DNA of 64,000 bases. Source: Alphaproteobacteria bacterium (GTDB lineage Bacteria; Pseudomonadota; Alphaproteobacteria; Kiloniellales; DSM-21159). The stretch covers positions 30,308 to 94,307 of the forward strand of contig JAUILQ010000020.1 of the NCBI GenBank assembly GCA_030433005.1. The letters are read 5' to 3'. The notes under the pieces were generated by a model, which was not told the DNA's origin, did no database searches, and saw nothing but the letters and a program-made list of their open reading frames with translations. Made by a program: the position numbers and the translations under genes. Shown piece by piece: positions 7,873-16,259 of this stretch (positions are counted from its first letter, which is position 1; the number at the start of each line of letters is the position of its first letter).

Positions 7873-9048
7873 CTACCTCTGCTTGGCGATGCAGTCCTGG
7901 CCGGCGGCCTTGAGCTGGGCACAGAGATCCAGCGCCGTCGCCCGGTTCGGCAGCGGCCCGGTCTGGATGCGGTAGAAGGTGCCCCGCTCGCCGAGGTCGG
8001 CCTGCTCGAGCAGCAGCGACATCGAGCCGAGCAGGCCGCGGTTGTCGTCCTGGATGCGCGCCCACTCGCGGCGCGCGGCCTCTTCCTGGCGCAACGCCGC
8101 GAGCTGCACCACCCAGCTGCCCGGCGCGACCTCCGCCGGTGCCTCGCGGGCCTGGACCGCCGGCTCCGGCGCCGCCTCGGCGGCCGGCTCGGCGGCCGGG
8201 GCCTCGGCCGCCGGCTCCGGGGCCGGCTCGACCGCCGCCGGCTGGCCGGCGGGCTCGCCGTCGGCGGCCGCTTCCGACGCTGCCGGCTCAGCCGGAGCCT
8301 CCGGGGCGGCCTCTGCGGGCTCTGCCGCCGGTGTCGTCTCAGCGCTGTCGGCGCGCGGCAGTTCCGGCAGCTCGGCCACGGCCTCCGGGGCGGGCGGCGC
8401 CTCGCTCGCGCCGCTTGCGTCGGCGGCCGGCTCGCTGGCCGGCGCCTCGGCGGCGGCATCGGCGGTCTCGGAGGTCGTCTCGGGGGCCGTCTCGGGCTCG
8501 ACCTCGCGCGCCGGGATCGCCGGCTCGCTCGCCGGCTGCTGCGCCCTCTGCGGCTCGGGCTCGCTGGCAGCCGGCGCCGCCGGCACCTTCGCAGGCTCCT
8601 CGGGCGGCGGCAGCAGGCTCTCGACCCGACTCGCCTGGCTGTCGCCCTCCTCGGAGCGGTTGAGCACGGCGGAATCGGTGTAGGGCACTTCCAGGCCGCC
8701 CGGCTCCTCGGGCTTCTCCTTGATCGGCCCGCTCGGCGCCTGGACGACCGGCAGGTGCTCCGGCTCGACCTCGCCGACGCCCCACTCGTAGGCGTACCAG
8801 ACGATGCCCGCGAAGGCGGCGAGCGCGAAGAAGGCGATGACCAGCGGCAGCAGGCGCGAGCGGCGCGGCGGCTCCTCGTCCGAGCCGCCCCCGAAGCCCG
8901 CCTGGCCATAGCCCCCCTGGCCGTAGCCCGACTGGCCGAAGCTCTGGCCGCCCATGTCGCTGCCGGTGACGCCGGGCCGTCCGCCCTTCAGGTAGTCGGG
9001 GCCCAGATCCCCGCTCATCTCGTCCTGCCTGATTCGGTCGGAGGGCAT
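7873..9048 (-). CDS. SPOR-domain membrane protein
   Basis: SPOR domains bind denuded peptidoglycan glycan strands at division sites. The 391-residue product has a Gly/Gln-rich N-terminus with GYGQ-type repeats (about 33-55), one membrane helix at 66-86, and a long Ala/Glu/Pro-rich periplasmic linker (about 100-300). A C-terminal SPOR domain from about 308 has the typical WVVQLAALRQEEAARREWAR start. The start ATG shares bases with the argS stop (TGATG). The linker is long enough to cross the periplasm. It is a likely divisome or cell-wall factor; NagZ, encoded next, acts on wall fragments. An internal ATG at residue 11 is an alternative start. Confidence 0.88.
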   Translation of the reverse strand: MPSDRIRQDEMSGDLGPDYLKGGRPGVTGSDMGGQSFGQSGYGQGGYGQAGFGGGSDEEPPRRSRLLPLVIAFFALAAFAGIVWYAYEWGVGEVEPEHLPVVQAPSGPIKEKPEEPGGLEVPYTDSAVLNRSEEGDSQASRVESLLPPPEEPAKVPAAPAASEPEPQRAQQPASEPAIPAREVEPETAPETTSETADAAAEAPASEPAADASGASEAPPAPEAVAELPELPRADSAETTPAAEPAEAAPEAPAEPAASEAAADGEPAGQPAAVEPAPEPAAEAPAAEPAAEAAPEPAVQAREAPAEVAPGSWVVQLAALRQEEAARREWARIQDDNRGLLGSMSLLLEQADLGERGTFYRIQTGPLPNRATALDLCAQLKAAGQDCIAKQR

Positions 9049-10802
9049 CAGCGCATTTCCTCGAGCGGCTCGACCCCGAAGATCCGCAGGCCCGAGGCGA
9101 TCACCAGGGCGACCGCCCGGATCAGCGCCAGCCGGGCCGCGGTGAGCTCGGCGTCGTCGGCGACCAGGAAGCGCAGCGAGGTGTCGTCCTTGCCCTTGGT
9201 CCAGAGGCCGTGAAAGGCCGCCGCGACGTCGTTCAGGTAGAAGGCGACGCGGTGCGGCTCATAGGCTTCCGCCGCCGAGTCCACCAGACGCGGCCACCCG
9301 GCCAGCAGCTTGATGAGACCAAGCTCCTGCGAGTCGGTCAAGCGATGCAGCGGGCCCTCGGCCAGCGCCGCCGGCGCCTGCGCGAGGTCCGGGAAGGCCT
9401 CGGCGGCATGGCGCAGCACCGAGTGCGCGCGGGCGTGGGCGTACTGGACGTAGAAGACCGGGTTGTCCTTCGACTGCTCCATGACCTTCTCGAGGTCGAA
9501 GTCGAGCGGCGCGTCGGGCTTGCGGGTCAGCATGATGAAGCGCAGCACGTCCTTGCCGACCTCCTCCGTCACCTCCGAGAGGGTGACGAAGGTGCCCCGG
9601 CGCGCTTTGACATCTTCCTCGACGCCGGCGCGGGTCAGCTTGACCAGCTGGCACAGCACGATGTGCAGCCGCGCCTCGCCTTCGCTGAGCGCCTGCACGG
9701 CGGCCTGCATGCGCTTGACGTAGCCGCCGTGGTCGGCGCCCCAGACGTCGATCTGCGTGGCGAAGCCGCGCCGGTACTTGTCCAGGTGGTAGGCCATGTC
9801 GTTGGCGAAGTAGGTCCAGGAGCCGTCGGACTTCCTGAGCGGCCGGTCGACGTCGTCGCCGAACTCGGTCGCCTTGAACAGCACCTGCGGGCGCGGCTCC
9901 CAGTCCTCGGGCTTCTTGCCCTTCGGCGGCTCCAGCACGCCGGTGTAGAGCAGGCCGCGGCTCTCCAGGCTGTCGTAGACCGCCTGCACCGCCCCGGCGT
10001 CGACCAGCGCGCGCTCCGAGGCGAAGACCGACTGCTGGATGCCGATCGCCTCGAGGTCGTCGCGGACCCGCCGCATCAGCGCATCGATGGCGAAGGTGCG
10101 CACCGGCTCCAGCCACTCTGACTCGTCCTTGCCGAGCCACCGGTCGCCGTCGCGCGCGGCCAGCGCCTCGCCGACCTCCTTCATGTACTCGCCCGGGTAC
10201 ATGCCGGCCGGGATCTCGCCGATCGTCTCGCCCAGCGCCTCGCGGTAGCGCAGGTGGGCGGTGCGCGCCAGGGTGTCGACCTGGGCGCCGGCGTCGTTGA
10301 TGTAGTACTCGCGGGTGACGTCGAAGCCGGCCTTGTCGAGCAGCCCGGCCAGGGCGTCGCCGACCACGGCGCCGCGCGCATGGCCGACGGTCAGCGGCCC
10401 GGTCGGATTGGCCGAGACGTACTCGACGTTGACCTTGCGCCCCCGCCCGACGTCGCTGTCGCCGTAGCGCTCGCCGGCGGTCAGGATCGCCGCCAGCTGG
10501 CGGCGCCAGAGTTCGTCGTCGACCCGCCAGTTGACGAAGCCGGGCCCGGCCACCGTCAGCTCGGTGACGCCGGCCTCCTCGGCTAGGCGGACGACCAGCT
10601 GCTCGGCCAGATCGCGCGGCTTCAGGCCGGCCGGCTTGGCCAGCACCATGGCGGCGTTGGTCGAGAAGTCGCCGTGGCTCGGATCGCGCGGCGGCTCGAC
10701 CGTGACTCGCGTCAGGTCGAGCCCCTCGGGCAGCTCGCCGGCGTCGGCCATGGCCTTGAGCGTCGCATCGATCTTGGCTTGAAAGTCTTTGAAAAGGTTC
10801 AT
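9048..10802 (-). CDS. argS: Arginyl-tRNA synthetase
   Basis: ArgRS charges tRNA-Arg in the cytoplasm. The 584-residue class I enzyme has the N-terminal tRNA-recognition domain and [19 protein letters not shown] at 131-149, the HIGH region. It also has [14 protein letters not shown] and the C-terminal DALR anticodon-binding domain ([15 protein letters not shown] onward). Two active-site motifs are non-standard. HIGH reads TVGH (138-141), and where KMSKR is expected the protein has DVKARRG (397-403). Many ArgRSs are known to lack a canonical KMSKS, so it is probably active. It starts the tightly coupled chain argS-SPOR-nagZ-scpA-scpB-GFA, and a hairpin repeat separates it from dgt. Confidence 0.96.
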   Translation of the reverse strand: MNLFKDFQAKIDATLKAMADAGELPEGLDLTRVTVEPPRDPSHGDFSTNAAMVLAKPAGLKPRDLAEQLVVRLAEEAGVTELTVAGPGFVNWRVDDELWRRQLAAILTAGERYGDSDVGRGRKVNVEYVSANPTGPLTVGHARGAVVGDALAGLLDKAGFDVTREYYINDAGAQVDTLARTAHLRYREALGETIGEIPAGMYPGEYMKEVGEALAARDGDRWLGKDESEWLEPVRTFAIDALMRRVRDDLEAIGIQQSVFASERALVDAGAVQAVYDSLESRGLLYTGVLEPPKGKKPEDWEPRPQVLFKATEFGDDVDRPLRKSDGSWTYFANDMAYHLDKYRRGFATQIDVWGADHGGYVKRMQAAVQALSEGEARLHIVLCQLVKLTRAGVEEDVKARRGTFVTLSEVTEEVGKDVLRFIMLTRKPDAPLDFDLEKVMEQSKDNPVFYVQYAHARAHSVLRHAAEAFPDLAQAPAALAEGPLHRLTDSQELGLIKLLAGWPRLVDSAAEAYEPHRVAFYLNDVAAAFHGLWTKGKDDTSLRFLVADDAELTAARLALIRAVALVIASGLRIFGVEPLEEMR

Positions 10803-10840
10803 TTTCTGATCACGTCTTCTAAAGATCTATTGCTGTCTGG

Positions 10841-10920
10841 TCATCGCCGCGGAGGCGGAGATCCAGGGTCGGCCCACACCGGCTTTCGGCCCCTGGATTC
10901 CCGCCTCCGCGCGGACGACG
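10841..10920. repeat. REP-like inverted repeat between dgt and argS
   Basis: Two arms of about 30 bp face each other: 10841-10868 (core GCGGAGGCGGAGATCCAGGG) and 10891-10920 (core CCCTGGATTCCCGCCTCCGC). They can pair as a long imperfect hairpin with a loop of about 22 bases. The pattern resembles the widespread 'GTCATTCCCGC...GGGAATCCAG' intergenic palindromes of proteobacteria. No second copy was seen in this window. Being transcribed between dgt and argS, it could act as an mRNA-processing or transcription-attenuating structure. Confidence 0.75.
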
Positions 10921-10956
10921 CAAGAGGTGTGAGGCAACAGGCCGATCCCGGGTCCA

Positions 10957-12186
10957 TCACAGTCGCGAGTAGGGGTCGAAGAGCTTCTCGTGGGCTTCCA
11001 GGGCGTAGCGGTCGGTCATGCCGGCGATGTAGTCGGCGACGACGCGGGCGCGCCCGGCCCGGCCGCCGTCCTGTGCCGCGCCGCCCGGGTCCGAGGGCCG
11101 CTCCGCCGCGGCGACCGCGGCCTGCCAGGCGTCGGGCAGGCAGTCCGGACGCTCGAGGTAGAGGGCGAAGAGATCGCGCACCACCCGCTCGGCCTTCTGG
11201 GTCATGCGGTTGACCTTGTAGTGCCGGTAGACCCGCCGGAACAGCAGCTGGCGCAGGGCGCGCTCCTTCTGCCGCATGTCCTCGGAGAAGGCAACCACGG
11301 GGCGCCCCAGGGCGCGCACCGCGGCCGCGCTGTCGGGCGCCGCCTCGGCCAGGCGCCGGCGCGTCTCGGCCAGCAGGTCGTCGACCATCAGGCCGATCAG
11401 CCGGCGCACGGTCTCGTGGATCAGCCGGCCGCGCTCGAGGCCCGGGTGGCGCGCCTCGACCTCCTCGAGCACCGCCCCGACCAGCGGCACCGCGCGCAGC
11501 TCGTCGAGCTCCAGCAGGCCGGCCCGCAGCCCGTCGTCGATGTCGTGGTTGTTGTAGGCGATGTCGTCGGACAGCGCGGCGACCTGGGCCTCGGCGGAGG
11601 CGTGGCTGCCGAGCTCCAGGTCGAGGTCCTCGCAGAAGCGCGCCAGGCTGGGACGCGGATCGGCGAGCGGGCCGTTGTGCTTGGCCAGCCCCTCCAGCGT
11701 CTCCCAGGTCAGGTTCAGGCCGTCGAACTCGGCGTAGCGCAGCTCCAGCTGGGTGACGACGCGGAAGGCCTGCTCGTTGTGGTCGAACCCGCCGAGGCCC
11801 GACAGGCAGTCGCGCAGCGCCCGCTCGCCGGCGTGGCCGAAGGGCGTGTGTCCGAGGTCGTGCGCCAGCGCCAGCGCCTCGGCGAGGTCCTCGTTGAGGC
11901 CGAGCGCGCGCGACAGCGAGCGGGCGATCTGGGCGACCTCCAGCGAGTGGGTCAGGCGCGTGCGGAAGTAGTCGCCCTCGTGGTAGACGAAGACCTGGGT
12001 CTTGTACTGCAGCTTGCGGAAGGCGCCGGCGTGGACGATGCGGTCGCGGTCGCGCTGGAAGCAGCTGCGCGTCGCGCTCTCGGCCTCGGCGTGCAGCCGG
12101 CCCCGGCTGTCCTCGGGCCGGCAGGCATAGGGGGCGGGGCCCGGGACCGCCGGGCGGGCGTCCGCGCTCTGGACAACGTGCATCAT
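10957..12186 (-). CDS. dgt: Deoxyguanosinetriphosphate triphosphohydrolase-like protein
   Basis: HD-domain dNTPases of this family cleave dNTPs to nucleoside and triphosphate. The 409-residue product shows the metal-binding HD pattern: His80 in RTRLTHS (75-81), the His109-Asp110 pair in ALAHDLGHTPFGHAGE, and the later Asp in LSDDIAYNNHDIDDG. The N-terminal segment SCFQRDRDRIVHAGAFRKLQ is typical of the alphaproteobacterial 'dgt-like' branch. I chose ATG 12186 (or the adjacent ATG 12183). The longer frame up to 12369 would overlap erpA and its promoter, and its extra residues are not Dgt-like. It is divergent from erpA. Confidence 0.93.
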   Translation of the reverse strand: MMHVVQSADARPAVPGPAPYACRPEDSRGRLHAEAESATRSCFQRDRDRIVHAGAFRKLQYKTQVFVYHEGDYFRTRLTHSLEVAQIARSLSRALGLNEDLAEALALAHDLGHTPFGHAGERALRDCLSGLGGFDHNEQAFRVVTQLELRYAEFDGLNLTWETLEGLAKHNGPLADPRPSLARFCEDLDLELGSHASAEAQVAALSDDIAYNNHDIDDGLRAGLLELDELRAVPLVGAVLEEVEARHPGLERGRLIHETVRRLIGLMVDDLLAETRRRLAEAAPDSAAAVRALGRPVVAFSEDMRQKERALRQLLFRRVYRHYKVNRMTQKAERVVRDLFALYLERPDCLPDAWQAAVAAAERPSDPGGAAQDGGRAGRARVVADYIAGMTDRYALEAHEKLFDPYSRL

Positions 12187-12272
12187 GATGGCGGCGGTTG
12201 TATCAGAAGCGGCCCGCCCTGCCCCATGGGGATTTGCCGCCTTTCGCAATTCGGAAAGCCGCAGAGAGGCTT

Positions 12273-12300
12273 TTGACAGCGCGGCGGCCATCCCTACATT
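12273..12300 (+). promoter_or_regulatory. Strong sigma70-type promoter for erpA
   Basis: A perfect -35 TTGACA (12273-12278), a 16-bp spacer and -10 TACATT (12295-12300) lie about 50 bp upstream of the erpA start. This is the best consensus promoter I found in the window. Confidence 0.7.
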
Positions 12301-12348
12301 CTGGTCAGGACGTTCTTCCGGAATCCGCGCCCACAGGAACCAGCGCCG

Positions 12349-12693
12349 ATGAGCACGATCGAGAGCCACGACGACTTCCGCATCAGCGAGAGCGCCGCCA
12401 AGCGCATCGCCGGCCTCGCCGCCCAGGAGGGCGGGCGGCCGATGCTGCGCATTTCGGTCTCCGGCGGCGGCTGCTCGGGCTTCCAGTACGGCTTCGACTT
12501 CGACGAGACGGTCAACGAGGACGACCGCGTGTTCGAGCGCGGCGACGCCCGCGTCGTCATCGACGAGGTCTCGCTGGAGCTGCTCAAGGGCAGCGAGATC
12601 AACTTCGTCGAGGACCTGATGGGCGCCTACTTCAAGGTCGAGAACCCCAACGCCGCCTCGTCCTGCGGCTGCGGCTCCTCCTTCGCCATCTGA
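12349..12693 (+). CDS. erpA: Iron-sulfur cluster insertion protein ErpA (A-type carrier)
   Basis: The 114-residue product belongs to the HesB/IscA/ErpA A-type carriers that pass Fe-S clusters to target enzymes. The three ligand cysteines are present: Cys42 in GGGCSGFQYGF, and Cys106 and Cys108 in SSCGCGSSF at the C-terminus. The N-terminal ISESAAKRIAGLAAQEG and the central FVEDLMGAYFKVENPNA are family hallmarks. Size is normal. It has its own promoter, runs divergently from dgt, and converges on the flavoprotein gene with only 21 bp between stops. Confidence 0.95.
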   Translation: MSTIESHDDFRISESAAKRIAGLAAQEGGRPMLRISVSGGGCSGFQYGFDFDETVNEDDRVFERGDARVVIDEVSLELLKGSEINFVEDLMGAYFKVENPNAASSCGCGSSFAI

Positions 12694-12714
12694 GTTCCCG
12701 GAACGCCCGGCGGC

Positions 12715-13689
12715 TCAGCCTCGATCCGACAGACGCCCGAGCTGCGGCGCCTCGTCCGCAGGCGACCAGGCGGCCGCCAGGCCGTTCTCGACCCACAGGC
12801 CGCGCTCGATGCGCAGGCGCACCAGCCGTTCAGCCCCCTCGAAGCCGGCGAGCTCTGATCCCTGCCAGACCAGCTCGCCGCGGCCGGCCAGCAGCAGCAG
12901 GTCGCCGCTCTCGAAGTCGGGCAGCAGCAGGCCGGCGCGCGGTTCCTGCTCGAGGTTGCCGAGCGTGTTGAAGGCGAAGTTGCCGCGGTAGTCCGGCAGG
13001 GTCACGCGCGTCGCCCCGTCGGGAGTCTCGTCGAGCCGCAGGAAGCCGGGCCGGCCGCCGCGGTGCGAGACGTCCAGCCCCTCGCGCGGATCGCCGGCCG
13101 CGGCCCGCGCCGCCGCGGAGGCGGTCGCCAGGAACAGCGTGTCGGCGCGCGCGACCAGCGCGCGGGCGGCAGGTCCCAGGCTGGCGCCTTCCACGCCGCC
13201 GGCGCGCGCCGGACCGCGTTCCGGCGCCAGCGGCCGGCGCACCTGGATGTACTGCGGGCAGTTGCCGAAGGCCTGGTCGACGCGGACCGCCAGACCGCCG
13301 GGCTCGGAGACCGCAATGCGCCCGTTCATCCGGTTGCGCCGCCGGGTCGCCAGCTCGATGCCGAGCAGCCCGAGCGGCGCGCCGGGCGCCAGGTCGAGAC
13401 CCAGGGTCTCGGCTCCGAGCGGCCGCGCCTCGACGACCAGCGTCCGGGGATCGGGCGCCCAGGCGAAGCCGGGGGCGCCGGTGGCCAGCGTCGCCCAGGG
13501 CTGCCCCCGCCCGTCGAGCGCGCCGACGACCAGGAAGGGCAGCTGGGCGAAGAACAGGCGGTGCTGCTCCGTCATGGCGTCCCGGATCATGCGCCGGCCC
13601 TGGCGCTCCGTGCGCTCGCGCACGCCGGCACGCGCCTGCAGCGCCTGCTCGCCGGCGTGGAAGGGCGAGTCCTCGAGGCTCGTGTCCAT
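12715..13689 (-). CDS. Pyridoxamine 5'-phosphate oxidase-like FMN-binding protein
   Basis: The 324-residue product has a split-barrel flavoprotein fold. LPFLVVGALDGRGQPWATLA (about 49-68) begins the FMN-binding barrel, and PGGLAVRVDQAFGNCPQYIQ covers a conserved flavin-contacting region. A second barrel-like part (LDVSHRGGRPGFLRL, RGNFAFNTLGNLEQEPRAGL) follows. Such proteins are often called 'pyridoxamine 5'-phosphate oxidase family', but they are not PdxH and their substrates are mostly unknown. It lies 12 bp downstream of the GST gene, so the two are co-transcribed and may handle the same reactive or xenobiotic compound under the divergent LysR regulator. Confidence 0.85.
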   Translation of the reverse strand: MDTSLEDSPFHAGEQALQARAGVRERTERQGRRMIRDAMTEQHRLFFAQLPFLVVGALDGRGQPWATLATGAPGFAWAPDPRTLVVEARPLGAETLGLDLAPGAPLGLLGIELATRRRNRMNGRIAVSEPGGLAVRVDQAFGNCPQYIQVRRPLAPERGPARAGGVEGASLGPAARALVARADTLFLATASAAARAAAGDPREGLDVSHRGGRPGFLRLDETPDGATRVTLPDYRGNFAFNTLGNLEQEPRAGLLLPDFESGDLLLLAGRGELVWQGSELAGFEGAERLVRLRIERGLWVENGLAAAWSPADEAPQLGRLSDRG

Positions 13690-13701
13690 CGCGCGATCTC
13701 C

Positions 13702-14361
13702 TCAGGCGGCGTCGGCGGCCGCGGCCAGCGGCTCGAAGCCGGGCAGCGCCTCGATGCGCGCGAGCCAGGCCCGGATCGCCGGCCAGGGCTCCAGGTCGAT
13801 GCCGCCCTCCGGCGCGTGGGCCGTGTAGCTGTAGAGCGCGAGGTCGGCGAGGGTCGGCCGCTCGCCCGCCAGGAAGGCGCGCGCCGCCAGCTCGCGCTCC
13901 ATGACCTCGAACAGCCCGCGCGCGATCGCCTGCGCGCCTTCCTTGTCCCCGGGCCGGCCGAACAGCGTCAGGATGCGCGCCCGCGCCGGCCCGTAGTTGA
14001 GCTGCCCGGCGGCGACCGACAGCCACTGCTGGACCCGGGCCGCGGCGAGCGGCTCGCGCGGCAGCCAGCGGCCCTCGGGGTCGTAGCGCCCGGCGAGGTA
14101 GACCAGGATCGCGTTGCTGTCGAACAGCACGACCGGCGGCTCGCCGTTGGGATCCTCGATCACCGGCACCTGGCCGAAGGGGCTGAGCGCCAGGAAGGCC
14201 GGCTGCCGTTGCGCGCCGCCGGCCAGGTCGACGGCGACCCGCTCGACCGGCAGGCCGAGCAGCGAGAGGAACAGGCGCACGCGGTGGGCGTGGCCCGAGA
14301 GCGCGAAGTCGTGGAGGCGAATCGGCTTCAGCGGCGCCGCCGTGGCGGAAGGAGCGGGCAT
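13702..14361 (-). CDS. Glutathione S-transferase family protein
   Basis: The 219-residue product has an N-terminal thioredoxin-like domain (HDFALSGHAHRVRLFLSLLG; VPVIEDPNG with the cis-Pro; FDSNAILVYLAGRY for the glutathione gamma-glutamyl site). A helical C-terminal domain follows, with the AGERPTLADLALYSYTAHAP hallmark. I chose ATG 14361 because AGGAGA stands 7-8 bases upstream and the sequence before it has no family match. The gene leads a two-gene operon with the FMN protein. It is divergent from a LysR gene, and the intergenic palindrome is a likely operator. Confidence 0.9.
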   Translation of the reverse strand: MPAPSATAAPLKPIRLHDFALSGHAHRVRLFLSLLGLPVERVAVDLAGGAQRQPAFLALSPFGQVPVIEDPNGEPPVVLFDSNAILVYLAGRYDPEGRWLPREPLAAARVQQWLSVAAGQLNYGPARARILTLFGRPGDKEGAQAIARGLFEVMERELAARAFLAGERPTLADLALYSYTAHAPEGGIDLEPWPAIRAWLARIEALPGFEPLAAAADAA

Positions 14362-14420
14362 CGGTCGGTCTCCTGCTGGGAGTGTGGCCTGCCCGGAAGA
14401 ATGGTCCTTGCGCACGAGCC

Positions 14421-14455
14421 GAGGAATAGCGCCCTATTGCAAGGCAGTATTCCTC
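14421..14455. promoter_or_regulatory. Inverted repeat between GST operon and LysR gene, likely LysR operator
   Basis: GAGGAATA (14421-14428) and its perfect complement TATTCCTC (14448-14455) flank 19 bp. The left half also holds a tighter palindrome, AATAG-CGCC-CTATT (14425-14438). Such symmetric AT-rich sites between a LysR gene and its divergent target are the usual regulator-binding position. Confidence 0.6.
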
Positions 14456-14470
14456 TTTCTGGAACAATCG

Positions 14471-15385
14471 ATGGATCGCCTGGAAAGCCTCAGGATCTTC
14501 GTCGCGGTCGCCGAGCAGGCCGGCTTCGCCGCCGCCGCCCGCCGGCTGGGCCTCTCGCCGCCGGCCGTGACTCGGGCCGTCGCGGCGCTGGAGAGCCGGC
14601 TCGGCACCCGCCTGCTGCATCGCACGACCCGCATCGTACGACCGACCGAGGCCGGCCAGCGCTTCCTGGTCGACGCCCGCCGCATCCTGGCCGAGCTCGA
14701 GGAGGCCGAGGCCGCGGCCGCGGGCGCCCAGAGCGACCCCGGCGGCACGCTGGCGGTGACCGCGCCGGTGCTGTTCGGCCGGCTGCACATGGCGCCGCTG
14801 GTCTTCGCCTTCCGGCGGGCCCTGCCCCAGGTCTCGGTCCGCCTGCAGCTGCTCGACCGCGTCGTCGACCTGATCGAGGAGGGCCAGGACGTCGCGCTGC
14901 GCATCGCCCAGCTGCCCGACTCCAGCCTCAGCGCCGTGCGCGTCGGCGCGCTCAGCCAGGTCGTCGTGGCCGCCCCGGCCTACCTGGCGCGCCGCGGCCG
15001 GCCGCAGGTTCCCGAGGACCTCGAGCGCCACGACGCCATCGTCTTCGCCCGCGAGGGCGTGCCGCGCGACTGGGCCTTCGGCTTGGGAGCCGGCCGCCGG
15101 ACGGTCCGGCCGCCGGCGCCGCTGATCGTCAACACCGCCGACGTCGCCGTCGCCGCGGCGGTCGACGGCCAGGGCCTGACCCGCGTGCTCTCCTACCAGG
15201 CCGCCGGGGCGCTCGCCGAGGGCCGGCTCGAGATCGTGCTGGCCGACCACCAGACGCCGCCGGTGCCGGTCCACCTGGTCCATCCCGAGGGCCGGCGGGC
15301 CAGCGCCCGCCTGCGCGCCTTCCTCGACTTCGCGGTGCCGCGGCTGCGGGCGGAGCCGGTGCTGAATGCCGCCACGCGGACCTGA
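14471..15385 (+). CDS. LysR-family transcriptional regulator (divergent from GST operon)
   Basis: The 304-residue product starts MDRLESLRIFVAVAEQAGFA with a LysR-type winged helix-turn-helix (ARRLGLSPPAVTRAVAALES at about 23-42, then LGTRLLHRTTR). The linker helix and the two-lobe effector domain follow (about 90-295). The DRVVDLIEEGQDVALRIAQL segment is common in the CrgA/DmlR-like branch. It probably represses or activates the divergent GST-flavoprotein pair. The open frame upstream of ATG 14471 belongs to antisense GST sequence and was not used. Confidence 0.92.
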   Translation: MDRLESLRIFVAVAEQAGFAAAARRLGLSPPAVTRAVAALESRLGTRLLHRTTRIVRPTEAGQRFLVDARRILAELEEAEAAAAGAQSDPGGTLAVTAPVLFGRLHMAPLVFAFRRALPQVSVRLQLLDRVVDLIEEGQDVALRIAQLPDSSLSAVRVGALSQVVVAAPAYLARRGRPQVPEDLERHDAIVFAREGVPRDWAFGLGAGRRTVRPPAPLIVNTADVAVAAAVDGQGLTRVLSYQAAGALAEGRLEIVLADHQTPPVPVHLVHPEGRRASARLRAFLDFAVPRLRAEPVLNAATRT

Positions 15386-15481
15386 GAGGCTGCGGACATG
15401 AGAGGCTGCGGGGCTGATCCGGCGCGCGTCTTCGGCTAAGAAAGGCACCCCGCCCTCCGGAGCCCCGCGAAAGCCGCCGCC

Positions 15482-16252
15482 ATGCCCAAGATCGCCACCT
15501 GGAACGTCAACTCGATCAAGGCGCGCCTGCCCAACGTGCTCGACTGGCTGAAGGAGGCCGAGCCCGACGTCGTCCTGCTGCAGGAGATCAAGTGCCAGGA
15601 CGAGGCCTTCCCGCGCCTCGAGATCGAGTCGCTGGGCTACCGCTGCGCGGTGCACGGCCAGAAGAGCTACAACGGCGTCGCGATCCTCTCGAAGCAGCCG
15701 CTGGAGGAGGTCTCGGCGCGGCTGCCAGGCGACGAGGCCGACGAGCACGCCCGCTACCTGGAGGCGACGACCTTCGGCATCCGCGTCGGCTGCCTCTACC
15801 TGCCCAACGGCAATCCGGCGCCGGGCGCCAAGTACGACTACAAGCTGGCCTGGATGGAGCGCCTGGCGGCGCGCGCCGAGGCGCTCCTGGCCGAGGAGCG
15901 GCCGGTCGTGCTGGCCGGCGACTACAACGTCATCCCGGAGCCCGAGGACTGCCACGACCCGAAGGCCTGGGCCGCGGACGCGCTGTTCCTGCCGCAGACG
16001 CGCCGCGCCTTCCGCCGCCTGCTCTGGCTCGGCTACACAGACGCCTTCCGCGCGCTGCACGGCGAGCCGCACCGCTACTCCTTCTGGGACTACCAGGGCG
16101 GCGCCTGGCAGGCCGACGAAGGCATCCGCATCGACCACCTGCTGCTCTCGCCGCAGGCCGCCGACCGCCTGCTCGAGAGCGGCATCGACCGCGAGGTGCG
16201 CGGCCGCGAGAAGGCCTCCGACCACGTGCCGGTCTGGTGCCGGCTGGCCTGA
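15482..16252 (+). CDS. xthA: Exodeoxyribonuclease III (AP endonuclease)
   Basis: ExoIII cuts DNA at abasic sites and degrades 3' ends during base-excision repair. The 256-residue protein shows the whole catalytic set of the EEP fold: Asn8 in IATWNVNSIKARL, Glu35 in LLQEIKCQ, the Tyr and His region YNGVAILS, GDYNVIPEPEDCHDP with the Asp-x-Asn pair, and the C-terminal SDHVPVWCRL with catalytic His. Length matches E. coli ExoIII. It converges on the cNMP/HlyD fusion gene with a 7-bp gap. Confidence 0.95.
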   Translation: MPKIATWNVNSIKARLPNVLDWLKEAEPDVVLLQEIKCQDEAFPRLEIESLGYRCAVHGQKSYNGVAILSKQPLEEVSARLPGDEADEHARYLEATTFGIRVGCLYLPNGNPAPGAKYDYKLAWMERLAARAEALLAEERPVVLAGDYNVIPEPEDCHDPKAWAADALFLPQTRRAFRRLLWLGYTDAFRALHGEPHRYSFWDYQGGAWQADEGIRIDHLLLSPQAADRLLESGIDREVRGREKASDHVPVWCRLA

Positions 16253-16259
16253 GCGGCAT

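Noticed and set aside
12187..12369. N-terminal extension of Dgt up to 12369
   Set aside because: It would overlap erpA and cover its TTGACA promoter, and the extra 61 residues are not conserved Dgt sequence.
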